DNA of 64,000 nucleotides. It comes from Alteromonas sp. KC3 (GTDB taxonomy: Bacteria; Pseudomonadota; Gammaproteobacteria; Enterobacterales; Alteromonadaceae). The stretch lies in assembly GCF_016756315.1 (NCBI RefSeq), contig NZ_AP024235.1, positions 3,658,001-3,722,000 of the forward strand, read 5' to 3'. A model generated the notes under the pieces. It saw nothing but the letters and a program-made list of their open reading frames with translations, had not been told where the DNA came from and did not search any database. Numbering within the stretch: the first letter of the stretch is position 1; the number at the start of each line of letters is the position of its first letter. A program made the position numbers and the translations under genes. Of this stretch, positions 18,669 to 27,240 are shown piece after piece.

Positions 18669-18683
18669 TTTGCAGTTTGCAAA
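18669..18683. promoter_or_regulatory. Palindromic operator-like site TTTGC-N5-GCAAA (copy 4)
   Basis: TTTGCAGTTTGCAAA is a perfect inverted repeat. Its centre is 46 bp from copy 3. The pair could serve both divergent operons. Confidence 0.55.
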
Positions 18684-18800
18684 ATAAAAAAGCTGACTGT
18701 AATCCCCTTCCTCCACATCAGAAAAAGACCAAAAATCAATCAATAAAAAACAATAACTTAGACTCGAAATATAGATTTTTAGCCCCCTAAAACATCGAAA

Positions 18801-18816
18801 AGGAAGGCTTCTTGCT
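18801..18816 (+). promoter_or_regulatory. Candidate sigma-54 promoter of the VWA/export operon
   Basis: AGGAAGGCTTCTTGCT has GG and GC ten bases apart and a good TTGCT at -12, but a poor -24 element beyond GG. The predicted start is about 97 bases before the ATG at 18924. It is supported mainly by its arrangement relative to the paired palindromes upstream. Confidence 0.35.
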
Positions 18817-18923
18817 AAAGTTAATACAGAGTTAAAGGCACGCGTGCCGTTAGCGAATTAACAATTTTCGATTCAAAGCATCTTTTAAGCGACCGTTGAA
18901 GGATGGATTTGGGAGTGATTACG

Positions 18924-19886
18924 ATGGCATGGAAAAATTGGAAAAATGGGTTGCTTTCATCGTTAGTCATACTCTGCTTAAGCGGCTGTATGGCGACAGA
19001 AAACCTAGTTCATGTGCCAGAACATGAGCATATGGCTAAAGTTGAAGACTACGATACTGGTCTACACCGTCAGTCTGTTCATATTTTTAACCCCATGCCA
19101 ATAGACGAGCGTGTAGCGCAGTTTAAGCTTCAACCACGTGTTGACCACATCGTTTTTGTTATCGACCAAAGTTCAGCGCTAAGTGATTCGTTTCGTGGTC
19201 TCAATACTCAGTTCTACGCTAAAGAAGTGGTCCGCAGATTTATCAAGACAATGCCCACTCAACGCTTTAGCAGTACTATCGTCACTTATGATGATGCCAT
19301 TAACCCGCAACTTTATGCGCCATTAGATGCGCGTTTGAGTGTTTCACCATTGCTTCCAATCGAACTTGAAAAGCAGTTAGGCCAGCACCGTGCGCTGCAA
19401 CATGTTGAAGTGCAATCTTTGTCGGTTGCGCTTGATTTTGTGTCGGAGCTTGTAGGCAATTTACACGGTCCATCAGCCGTTATATTGGTTACGGAGTGGG
19501 AGCAAATAGATGAGTCAGTCGAGCATGCAGTAATGCGTATGCGTCAACGCGCCGATTTCACAACAAACGCGCATGTTGTTGTTCCAGAATCGGCGTCAAT
19601 AGCGTGGCCGCAAAGCTACTCAGGCCTTTGCTTTTACACTGTCGGCGTTGGCAATCGCATGTCACGTAGTCGGCTAGAAAGTGCTGACAGCTGTGGCTTT
19701 TCCGCAGCTGTTGATAAAGTAGCGCAACCCAGCAATATGGCTAATTTCGTGGAAACCGTGCTTTATCGCGGCCCCTCTGACAGCGATAACGATGGTATTT
19801 ACGACTATCAAGATCGCTGCCCAGATACCTCACCGGGCAAAATGGTTGACTATAGCGGCTGTCCGCGCTTTCCAACGAACTATTAG
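18924..19886 (+). CDS. VWA-domain lipoprotein with C-terminal calcium-binding-like (TSP3) motif
   Basis: The ATG at 18924 is favoured by GGGAG about ten bases upstream; an earlier in-frame ATG at 18903 has a ribosome site that lies too close. The product is 320 residues. It has a lipoprotein signal ending LCLSGC, then a von Willebrand A-like domain from about residue 75 (HIVFVIDQSSALSDSF). The metal site there is partial: DxS is present but the last Ser of DxSxS is Ala. The C-terminus has DSDNDGIYDYQDRCPDTSPG, the thrombospondin type 3 repeat that often precedes OmpA domains, but no OmpA domain follows. It is the first gene of the export operon, 13 bp before the SLBB protein. It may be a surface or periplasmic scaffold for export. 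Confidence 0.75.
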   Translation: MAWKNWKNGLLSSLVILCLSGCMATENLVHVPEHEHMAKVEDYDTGLHRQSVHIFNPMPIDERVAQFKLQPRVDHIVFVIDQSSALSDSFRGLNTQFYAKEVVRRFIKTMPTQRFSSTIVTYDDAINPQLYAPLDARLSVSPLLPIELEKQLGQHRALQHVEVQSLSVALDFVSELVGNLHGPSAVILVTEWEQIDESVEHAVMRMRQRADFTTNAHVVVPESASIAWPQSYSGLCFYTVGVGNRMSRSRLESADSCGFSAAVDKVAQPSNMANFVETVLYRGPSDSDNDGIYDYQDRCPDTSPGKMVDYSGCPRFPTNY

Positions 19887-19899
19887 GGAGATGTAGATC

Positions 19900-22731
19900 A
19901 TGAAGATGGTAAAAGTAATATTTTCGGGTTTATTGGTTGTAGGCTCCCTAATGAATATTAGCGTAGCGCAAGTTGACACTGTTCGCGTAGCGACAGTTGA
20001 AGATCAGCAGCGTAAAGAAGCCATATTGTCTGCGCAAACGGCGAATGCTGAGCAAGATAATTCAAGCTTTCAAGTGGTTATTACTGAAGAGCCAAATACA
20101 CAGAACCAAGCGCCTACGCAACTAGAACAGAACGTTTCTCAGTCGCTCCGGCCGGTAACACTGGAAGAAGAAATTCAGCAACAGCGAGTGCAAAGTAAAC
20201 TAGAGCTTTTCGGTTATGAAATGTTTAACAGTGTTGCTACTACGTTTGCACCTGTTTCAGATATGCCTGTGCCCTACGATTACGTTATCGGGCCTGGCGA
20301 CACTTTCACTATACAAGCATTTGCGGCCACCAACGTTCAATACAACTTAACGGTAACCCGAGAAGGTATGCTACTTATCCCAGACGCCGGCGCCGTTAAC
20401 TTAAGCGGCCTTACCTTTGAGGAAGCAAAAGTTGTTATATCAGAGGCCATTGAAACCAGACGCATTGGTATAAAAACCATAGTTACACTTTCTGAATTCC
20501 GCTCTATTCAAATTATGCTTGTAGGAGAGGTATCTAAACCTGGCAGTTATTCCGTTAGCGGCTTTTCAACGCTTATTAACGCTCTGGTCTCCAGCGGCGG
20601 GGTAAAGCGCACTGGCTCGTTGCGCAACATTCAAGTGAAGCGTCATGGTAGTGTTGTCGCCACTTTTGATCTTTACGCCTTACTACTAAAGGGTGACGAC
20701 AGCGCCAACATTTATCTGCGTCAGGGCGACCTTATTTTTGTTCCACCTGTTGGCCCGACAGTTGGCATTGCAGGCGAAATATTGCGTCCAGCCATTTATG
20801 AGCTAGCGAACGAGCAAAACGTGTCTGAAATTTTGTCATTAGCAGGCGGTTTACTGCCAACAGCAAATGCAAAGAATGCCCAAATTGAGCGAGTGTCAAA
20901 TAGCGGCATGTATACCTTAATGCAGGCTAATTTGGATCGTAACGGCAACACTGTGGCCGTTAAAAACGGCGATCTTATTCGCATCTTTCCGGTGCTAGAT
21001 AAAATGGACGACGTAGTATTACTCTCAGGTCACGTATTAACGCCCGGCGGTTATCAATGGTTTAAGGGAATGAAAGTGTCTGACCTGATCCAGTCTAAAA
21101 ATATTCTACGACAGGGAGCTGAGTTTGATGCAGCCATGATCCAACGCGAAAACCGCGAAGACAAACGTACCGAAGCTATTTACTTTAACCTTTGGAATGC
21201 AATAACCGACGAATATTCTAAAGATAATATTGTGCTTCACCCCCGTGATCAGATCATTATCTTCGATACGCATTCACCTCGTGCCGGTCAGTTATCAAAG
21301 GTAGTAGCGAAGCTACAAAATGAAGCTACCGCTAATGACCCGGTTAAAGTAGTAGACTTCAAAGGTGCGGTCCCTCACCCGGGTACCTATCCGCTGCACA
21401 TGGGCAAGCGCCTACTTGATATGGTCAAATACGCGGGCGGTTTAGAAGCAGGTGTTGACCTTGATTACGCGTTGCTTGCACGTACCGACCTTCAGTCAGA
21501 CCGTCTTTATTTTATTCACGTTTCGCTTAAAGACGCGCTAAACAATAAGCCCGACCACAACCCTATTTTGCAGCCTAAAGACAAAGTTTATCTGTTTAAT
21601 AAAGATATCGACCGAGCAGCACTAATAAAAACGCCACTAGAACGGGTCAAACGCGAAACTCAGTTTGGCCAGCAAGCGCCTATTGTTCAGGTTACTGGTT
21701 CAGTATTTCATCCAGGTGCCTACCCTATGGTGCCAGGCATGCGCATTGACGATTTAATTGCGGCCGCCGGCGGCATGAAAGAAGAAGCCTATGGATTAGC
21801 GGCGACGTTGTCTCGCCAAGTGTTGATGGATAGTGAGTTTAGCAGAACAGACTCCCGTGCCATAAGCTTGACTAAAAACGATCCGCTTTTAGATACTACC
21901 AATTTAATCTTACATCCGAAAGATCATTTGGTACTGCGCGTTAAGCCTGAGTGGGTGCAAACACCACAGTTTGTAGAAATCGAAGGTGAAATTACCTTCC
22001 CGGGTAAATACCGCATCGACAAAAGAGAAACCCTCTGTTCGCTTATGCAAAAAGTAGGTGGTTTTACCGAAGATGCGTATCTATTTGGCACCGTATTTTT
22101 GCGAGAAAGTGTGCGTCAGAAAGAGCAAAAAGCACTTGATAGAATGTTTGACCAACTAGAACGGTTACTTGCTGATACTCATGTATCACAGGGGGTTAAT
22201 AAAGACGAGAAGATGCCTAAAGATCAACGTGCGAAGGATGTATTTGACGTACTTAAGAAAATGTCACCAGAAAAAGCACTGGGAAGAATGGTTGTTGATG
22301 TTCATAGCGCCGTAACACGCTGTGACGAGTCATCTGATATCGTGCTTGAAGACGGTGATCGTATCTTAGTGCCAAAATATCAAGATGACGTCAGTGTTAT
22401 TGGTCAAGTGTACTTCCCCACATCACATAAGTATCGAGACGATCGCGCAGCACTTGACTATATAGGCCTAAGTGGTGGTGTGAAAGAGCTTGGTCAGTAC
22501 GAGCATGCGTATATTGTTCAGGCTAACGGAGAAGTAATGTCGGTTCGCTCTAGTACAAGCTCTTGGGGTTGGTTCAACTCTCCAGCGAACGTAAAAGTTA
22601 CGCCAGGTTCAACAATATTTGTACCACTGAGCGTTGATCGCATAAACGGTCGCGAGTCAGTAGAAAAATGGGTAGATATTTTCTACAAAAATATTATCGC
22701 TACCGCAATGATTGCGAACTTAATGAACTAG
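19900..22731 (+). CDS. Large Wza-like polysaccharide export protein with about seven SLBB repeats
   Basis: A protein of 943 residues with a signal peptide (MKMVKVIFSGLLVVGSLMN). A Poly_export domain starts near residue 125 (DYVIGPGDTFTIQAFAATN). SLBB-type units follow, beginning near residues 205, 288, 373, 485, 595, 690 and 828. Each has a G-x-V-x-x-P-G-x-Y strand (VGEVSKPGSYSV, AGEILRPAIYEL, FKGAVPHPGTYPL, TGSVFHPGAYPM, EGEITFPGKYRI) followed by a helix and AGG-like turn. E. coli Wza has about 379 residues and two to three such units. It should form the outer-membrane or periplasm-spanning exit for the polymer. No lipobox is obvious, unlike Wza. It is in an operon with the VWA protein and the Wzz-like protein. 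Confidence 0.87.
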   Translation: MKMVKVIFSGLLVVGSLMNISVAQVDTVRVATVEDQQRKEAILSAQTANAEQDNSSFQVVITEEPNTQNQAPTQLEQNVSQSLRPVTLEEEIQQQRVQSKLELFGYEMFNSVATTFAPVSDMPVPYDYVIGPGDTFTIQAFAATNVQYNLTVTREGMLLIPDAGAVNLSGLTFEEAKVVISEAIETRRIGIKTIVTLSEFRSIQIMLVGEVSKPGSYSVSGFSTLINALVSSGGVKRTGSLRNIQVKRHGSVVATFDLYALLLKGDDSANIYLRQGDLIFVPPVGPTVGIAGEILRPAIYELANEQNVSEILSLAGGLLPTANAKNAQIERVSNSGMYTLMQANLDRNGNTVAVKNGDLIRIFPVLDKMDDVVLLSGHVLTPGGYQWFKGMKVSDLIQSKNILRQGAEFDAAMIQRENREDKRTEAIYFNLWNAITDEYSKDNIVLHPRDQIIIFDTHSPRAGQLSKVVAKLQNEATANDPVKVVDFKGAVPHPGTYPLHMGKRLLDMVKYAGGLEAGVDLDYALLARTDLQSDRLYFIHVSLKDALNNKPDHNPILQPKDKVYLFNKDIDRAALIKTPLERVKRETQFGQQAPIVQVTGSVFHPGAYPMVPGMRIDDLIAAAGGMKEEAYGLAATLSRQVLMDSEFSRTDSRAISLTKNDPLLDTTNLILHPKDHLVLRVKPEWVQTPQFVEIEGEITFPGKYRIDKRETLCSLMQKVGGFTEDAYLFGTVFLRESVRQKEQKALDRMFDQLERLLADTHVSQGVNKDEKMPKDQRAKDVFDVLKKMSPEKALGRMVVDVHSAVTRCDESSDIVLEDGDRILVPKYQDDVSVIGQVYFPTSHKYRDDRAALDYIGLSGGVKELGQYEHAYIVQANGEVMSVRSSTSSWGWFNSPANVKVTPGSTIFVPLSVDRINGRESVEKWVDIFYKNIIATAMIANLMN

Positions 22732-22750
22732 CGAATGGAGTAAGGATGTT

Positions 22751-23704
22751 ATGGCAAATAACAATGACGAAAGCCAACATGTCGCTGAATATGAATTACT
22801 GCTGAAGTTTTTGCATCAACTGTTCAGCTACAAGTTCCGCATTGCAATGGTGGCTATCCTAGGGGCAGCAATTGTAGCAGGCATATCGCTTATGCTAGAC
22901 AACCGTTATTCGGCGCAAGCCACGGTGGCAATAAATATTAGCGAAGATCCCGGTGGCATTCAGCCCAACAATTATCGTGGTGTAAACACCATTGGTGTAC
23001 TGGAGTACGACTTTATCATTGATGGGATCCAAGCCAATGAACGAGAACGCTTACTCGCTAGGATGGACTCCTTTGGCTATATCAGTGCATTTATTGTGGA
23101 GCAAAACCTACTACAGTGGTTGTACGAGGAAAGTTGGGATGCCACAACACAAAGCTGGATAGATGGTTTTGAGCCTGACATGCGAGAGGCCGTTAAGAAG
23201 TTTAAATCTGATGCGCTGTATGTATTTATTGATAAAAAAACCGACCTTTTAAACATACGTATTACCTCAAAATCACCTGAGTTTTCCACCAAGTTAGCTA
23301 ATACCTTTGTAAGGTCATTCAATGAATATTTACGCACATTAGATTTAGAAGAGATCCAAAGCAGACGTAGTTACCTGGAGCAGCGTCTTAGCGAAATAAA
23401 AAATGCGGAAATTCAGCGTTCTATCTTCCGGCTTCTTGAAACTCAACTTGCGGTTGAGTCACTGATTAATGCACGGGCAAACTATCCACTTGAAGTGATC
23501 CAACCGGCAACCATACCGCTTTTTGAATCTTACCCCGCGCGCAAACAGTGGGTCGCTATCACCTTTGTACTGCTTCTGTTCTTAGGTGTTGTTTTCGTGG
23601 TTTCAATGAATGCAGTTAGAGCACTGCGTCGCGACCTTAAAGCCTATGCAGAAAGATTTGAGCCTAAAAAGCTCAACCCACCTAAACGCTATCATGATCT
23701 CTAG
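22751..23704 (+). CDS. Wzz-type chain-length determinant (polysaccharide co-polymerase)
   Basis: A protein of 317 residues with an N-terminal membrane helix (about 33-52, IAMVAILGAAIVAGISLML) and a C-terminal one (about 264-284, VAITFVLLLFLGVVFVVSM). Between them is a periplasmic domain with the family beta motif (YSAQATVAINISED) and a long helix region LEEIQSRRSYLEQRLSEI. It ends without a Walker-type tyrosine kinase domain, so it is a Wzz-like rather than a Wzc-like protein. It would set polymer length with the Wzy-like protein. It starts 19 bp after the SLBB protein and has a GGAGTAAGGA ribosome site. Confidence 0.85.
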   Translation: MANNNDESQHVAEYELLLKFLHQLFSYKFRIAMVAILGAAIVAGISLMLDNRYSAQATVAINISEDPGGIQPNNYRGVNTIGVLEYDFIIDGIQANERERLLARMDSFGYISAFIVEQNLLQWLYEESWDATTQSWIDGFEPDMREAVKKFKSDALYVFIDKKTDLLNIRITSKSPEFSTKLANTFVRSFNEYLRTLDLEEIQSRRSYLEQRLSEIKNAEIQRSIFRLLETQLAVESLINARANYPLEVIQPATIPLFESYPARKQWVAITFVLLLFLGVVFVVSMNAVRALRRDLKAYAERFEPKKLNPPKRYHDL

Positions 23705-23716
23705 GAGTAGTATGTA

Positions 23717-24331
23717 ATGAGAAACATCATGGAATCCATTCGGGCATACCGTTTCGATAATCATTTTTTGACATACACGGTATTGTATTTTTTATTACTT
23801 GCACCGCCGAGAGCGTTTCAGATTAAAATAAACGAACATGCCAGTGGTGGCGAATTGGCCAAGTTTCCTACTTACTTTGTGGTGGCAGTTGAGCTTATTG
23901 TACGTATTGCGGTTGTACTCATTCTTGCGGCATTAGTGGAAAGCTCGATGGGCAATACGTTGTATGAAACCTATCGTATTGACGTTTTCTTTGTGTCACT
24001 GGTCGTGGTCGGTACGGTACACAGCGCTGCCTTTTATTTGGCCTTTAACAACCAGCCCGCACATCAAGTCAATCAACTCACTTTATTTCTCTATCGTTGT
24101 GTACGTAACTGCGGCTATGCGATTTTGAGTGGGTTCGTCAGTATTATTCCTGTGCTCATTTGGAATTGGGATCATGAATTAGCGCCTTATACCGACGGAT
24201 TTGCGTTTAAAGTGTACCTCGTGACGGCAGCGAGCATGGCGCTAATTGGTATTATTGAAGCCAAAGTTATGAATCGAAAACCGCTAGGCACTGAGCTAAA
24301 ACACACAGTGTTTTCGATTCAATCTACCTGA
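23717..24331 (+). CDS. Small polytopic membrane protein of the exopolysaccharide operon
   Basis: A protein of 204 residues with about five hydrophobic helices, for example TYTVLYFLLLAP, VVAVELIVRIAVVLILAAL, VFFVSLVVVGTVHSAAFYLAF and YAILSGFVSIIPVLIW. I do not recognise the family. It starts 12 bp after the Wzz-like gene, with GGAG upstream, and is the last gene of the operon. That makes a role in envelope assembly or export of the polymer plausible. It has no visible catalytic motif. Confidence 0.7.
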   Translation: MRNIMESIRAYRFDNHFLTYTVLYFLLLAPPRAFQIKINEHASGGELAKFPTYFVVAVELIVRIAVVLILAALVESSMGNTLYETYRIDVFFVSLVVVGTVHSAAFYLAFNNQPAHQVNQLTLFLYRCVRNCGYAILSGFVSIIPVLIWNWDHELAPYTDGFAFKVYLVTAASMALIGIIEAKVMNRKPLGTELKHTVFSIQST

Positions 24332-24360
24332 CTTGAACTTGTCTAACTACAGTTTGATAT

Positions 24361-24412
24361 AGTGGCGAAATACAGTAGCGAAATATAGTAGCGAGCTATA
24401 CTCGCGAACTGT
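24361..24412. repeat. Four 13-bp degenerate tandem units
   Basis: The units are AGTGGCGAAATAC, AGTAGCGAAATAT, AGTAGCGAGCTAT and ACTCGCGAACTGT. They are contiguous and progressively diverged, between two convergent genes. Confidence 0.6.
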
Positions 24413-24431
24413 CGCCCTTTTTAAAAGGGCG
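24413..24431. terminator. Inverted repeat between convergent genes, possible terminator
   Basis: CGCCCTTTT and AAAAGGGCG are separated by one base and overlap the stop codon of the M24 peptidase gene. There is no clear T-run after the stem, so termination is uncertain. Confidence 0.35.
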
Positions 24432-25629
24432 CATCTATTTTATGGCTAGGCTGAGTAAACCATTTAGGCCCCGAATCTGTCGTGTAGAAATGGTCTTCAA
24501 GTCTGATACCAAATTCACCTGGCACAACAATCATAGGCTCATTACTAAAACACATTCCTTTAGCTAGTGGCTGTGGATTGTCTTTCACCAAATACGGCCA
24601 CTCATGAATATCCATACCAATACCGTGCCCAGTTCGGTGAGGTAAGCCAGGAAGGTTATAGTCAGGCCCCAAACCGTCACGCTGTAAACTCAACCTAGCT
24701 GCGCCATCCACTTCCCCACAGCTAACGCCTATTTGAGCAGTGTCAAAAGCCGCTTGCTGAGCACGTTTTTCACTTTCCCACATTGCCACTTGTTTCTCGG
24801 TAGGTGTGCCATAACAGTAGGTTCGAGTTATATCTGAGAGATACCCATGTACCTTGCAGCCAGTATCGATTAAAACCAAGTCGTTTTGCTTTAAGACTTG
24901 TGGATCTTTAACGCCATGAGGAAAAGATGTTGCTCTGCCAAACAATACGATGCAGAAGTAATTACCGCTCGCGCCCACCTTCTGATGTGCTAGGTTGATA
25001 AAATCTTCAACCTCTTTAGTTGTAATTCCTTCGCAAAGTATACTGGCGGCGGCTTTATGTACCTCAAGGGTCATATCCATGGCACGTTGAATAAGGGCAA
25101 GTTCATTATCAGACTTGTGCATACGGCAGTGCGCAGAAACCTCTGCACCGTTAATCACAGACCATGTGCTATCCAATAAGGTGTTAATACCGTCTACGAT
25201 AAAAAATGGCGTTGATTCATCGATGGCAATTTTAGTGCTGCCACTTAGTGATAATGAATTAAGTTCGTCAACAAAAAGTGCGTAAGGACTTTCATGCTCG
25301 TGCCACCCCTTAATCTCGCCATCTACAACTTGGCGTTCTTTGAGCGAATCAATCTCAAACGCTGGCGCGAGGTAAACAACATCGCCTTCAGCAGGCAGTA
25401 TTGCACCAACCAAACGCTCACTCGGATACCACTGCATACCGGTAAAATAGGTAAGGTTCGTGCCTGCATTTAAATACAAAGCGCCTATATTGTTATTGCG
25501 CATATATGTTTTCGCTTTTTCAATACGAGCTTGATATTCATGTAATTGAATTGGCGTTAAGTCTGACGTCATATTAGACAGTTCAGCAAGCGCCTGCTGC
25601 TGCGTTTTACCGCCGATACCATTTGACAT
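24421..25629 (-). CDS. M24 family metallopeptidase (Xaa-Pro aminopeptidase-like)
   Basis: The start at 25629 has AGGA eight bases upstream; an in-frame ATG six codons earlier is less likely. The product is 402 residues. It has an N-terminal creatinase-type domain (about 30-165) and a pita-bread catalytic domain with the five metal ligands in place: LVLIDTGCKVHGYLSDITRTY (two Asp), HRTGHGIGMDIHE (His), FSNEPMIVVPG (Glu) and GIRLEDHF (Glu). This set fits proline-specific aminopeptidases. The same fold includes creatinase and the DMSP lyase DddP, so the substrate is open. It lies 97 bp downstream of the homocysteinase-like gene in the same direction and is probably co-transcribed with it. Confidence 0.85.
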   Translation of the reverse strand: MSNGIGGKTQQQALAELSNMTSDLTPIQLHEYQARIEKAKTYMRNNNIGALYLNAGTNLTYFTGMQWYPSERLVGAILPAEGDVVYLAPAFEIDSLKERQVVDGEIKGWHEHESPYALFVDELNSLSLSGSTKIAIDESTPFFIVDGINTLLDSTWSVINGAEVSAHCRMHKSDNELALIQRAMDMTLEVHKAAASILCEGITTKEVEDFINLAHQKVGASGNYFCIVLFGRATSFPHGVKDPQVLKQNDLVLIDTGCKVHGYLSDITRTYCYGTPTEKQVAMWESEKRAQQAAFDTAQIGVSCGEVDGAARLSLQRDGLGPDYNLPGLPHRTGHGIGMDIHEWPYLVKDNPQPLAKGMCFSNEPMIVVPGEFGIRLEDHFYTTDSGPKWFTQPSHKIDAPF

Positions 25630-25726
25630 TTTTTTTCCTGTTTTCATTAGTAGGTCAAATAGAATGTATTGACCAAAGTATTACGTTTTTACAACAAGGT
25701 GTTTCGTATAAATCAATGCGCGCTCA

Positions 25727-26845
25727 CTACAGCGCGCGCTTCCATACCATTTCAGGTAACAAGTACAACCCGCTCTCACTGGTGGCACCTTCACCCACAA
25801 TATGACCTATTCCTGCTGCCATAACCGCCAATGTGACATCAAACGCATTTAGGCTATCGCCATATCCAGCGGTTAAATTAAACATCGAACCATCAGCGAG
25901 CAAATAGAGCGTTTTATCAGGCAGCGTATAGGCATTAACATACGGCATGGGCTCACTATGTGTAGCGTTGCTCTTTAAGTAATCAACATCAATTTCTTTC
26001 GCCACATGACCAACATTTAGAATAAAAGTCCCGCTTTTCATGTTATCGAGATGCTTTGCGCTAACCACATCGTTGGCACCTGTTGCAGTAGCCACCACAT
26101 CAGCAGTTTCAACTACATCATGTAAATCGACTACTGGCCAACCGTCATACTTTGCTTGAAGCGCACGCGCAGCATCAAGTTCAGCAACCTGAACTTGGGC
26201 TCCGAAAGCCCTAGCTGACGCAGCGACGCCCTGACCAACAAGCCCATAACCAATAACGACAACAACCTTTTCATGCAGTGTTAGATGCGTAGTTTGGAAG
26301 AAAGTTTGCCATGCGCTTAACCCCACCATATGACGGTTATGCACCCCCTCTTTAACCGGCAGATCATCCCAATTGTAAATAGGATATTGCGGCTTCATAC
26401 CCTTTAAACGGTTAATGCCAGACCCGGTGGCTTCGAGACTAGCTGCAATAGTAGGTACTGACTTACCCAACGCTACATTTTCGTGTAAACGCGTTGTCAG
26501 ATCGGCTCCCATTTCACAAAGGTGTGTGGGCTGCCACACAAGTGCGTCGTCAAATGACGCAGACCACTCTTCATTGTTCATATCGCGCCATGCTTTCGCA
26601 GTTGCCCCTTTTTCTACAAGGTAGTTAACCACATCGTTTTGCACGGTAGTGGGATTGCAGGTAGTAAGAAAAACTTCACAACCACGAGACAATAACCCTT
26701 CAACAAGCGGAGCCATTTTCAAGTCAAGATGCATATTGCAAGCGAGTCTTATTCCACTTAAATCAGGAAGTGCGGCGATTGCCTGGCGAGTACGTGGCAT
26801 GTGCAGCGATGCCCACGCCAGTTCAGCGTTAAAATTTTGGTACAT
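25727..26845 (-). CDS. Divergent S-adenosylhomocysteine hydrolase-like protein
   Basis: A protein of 372 residues, against about 430-470 for true AhcY. It keeps the Rossmann dinucleotide motif VVVIGYGLVGQGVAASA. It also keeps several family positions: His in NMHLDLKMA, Asp in MGADLT, Glu in LEATGSG, Lys in DDLPVK, and His in LNVGHVAKEID. It differs elsewhere. The NDSVTK segment is changed (NWDDLPVK). The residue matching human Asp190 appears to be His (GVHNRH). The adenosine-contacting GHPS motif is replaced by AGYGDS. The C-terminal K/H-YRY tail that reaches the neighbouring NAD site is absent. A changed substrate is likely. It is paired with the M24 peptidase. Confidence 0.75.
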   Translation of the reverse strand: MYQNFNAELAWASLHMPRTRQAIAALPDLSGIRLACNMHLDLKMAPLVEGLLSRGCEVFLTTCNPTTVQNDVVNYLVEKGATAKAWRDMNNEEWSASFDDALVWQPTHLCEMGADLTTRLHENVALGKSVPTIAASLEATGSGINRLKGMKPQYPIYNWDDLPVKEGVHNRHMVGLSAWQTFFQTTHLTLHEKVVVVIGYGLVGQGVAASARAFGAQVQVAELDAARALQAKYDGWPVVDLHDVVETADVVATATGANDVVSAKHLDNMKSGTFILNVGHVAKEIDVDYLKSNATHSEPMPYVNAYTLPDKTLYLLADGSMFNLTAGYGDSLNAFDVTLAVMAAGIGHIVGEGATSESGLYLLPEMVWKRAL

Positions 26846-27240
26846 GACAAGGATTAAATTAAAAGAAAAAAGTAATGATACGTTACTGAAGCGGATCTGT
26901 GAAAATTATGTTTTCAGCAATATTGATGGGTCAAAAAGCACCCTAAAAGACTACTTTTTATTCACCTCTGTGCTGTTCTTTCAGCTTACTCATTATCGGC
27001 TAACGCCTTGCGCAGCAAGGCTTACAAAAAATAAACCAAAAAAACAACAACCTAATTGAATTGATATTCTATACCCTCGTATCCTCACTTATACCTAAAT
27101 AAAAATTAAAAGCAGTTACATTTTTATTAAACATTCATTCAACGTTTTCTTAATCAGCACTCTTTCATTCAAAGATGCCGCCCTTCATAGGCATTAGCGC
27201 TTTTTGATTCGGATACAAATTACAACAAGGAGAAAGCAGT
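26846..27240. other. 395-bp intergenic region between divergent genes
   Basis: AT-rich sequence holding the control regions of the homocysteinase-like gene (minus) and the 27241 operon (plus). A short perfect hairpin, GCCTTGC-GCA-GCAAGGC, lies at 27005-27021 and has no T-run. An AAGGAGAAAG ribosome site precedes the ATG at 27241. Frames reading across it are antisense extensions of the neighbour and lack support. Confidence 0.5.

Larger units (their letters stand above)
18459..18923. promoter_or_regulatory. Divergent control region of the exopolysaccharide locus
   Basis: This 465-bp AT-rich gap separates the minus-strand sulfotransferase operon from the plus-strand VWA/export operon. It holds two TTTGC-N5-GCAAA-type palindromes near its middle and one -24/-12-like promoter facing each way, listed separately. 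No open frame with a ribosome site is seen. Confidence 0.6.

Noticed and set aside
24421..25629. DMSP lyase DddP instead of an aminopeptidase
   Set aside because: DddP is also M24-fold, but here the length and the DTG...SD, HRTGHGIG and NEP...EDH ligands look like standard aminopeptidase P. Context gives no DMSP genes.
27005..27021. Terminator in the gap before the protease operon
   Set aside because: The 7-bp hairpin is perfect but has no T-run on either side and lies in a divergent promoter region where termination is not expected.
26649..27059. 136-codon plus-strand frame over the start of the homocysteinase-like gene
   Set aside because: It is antisense to a well-supported gene, low in complexity at its end, and has no ribosome site.
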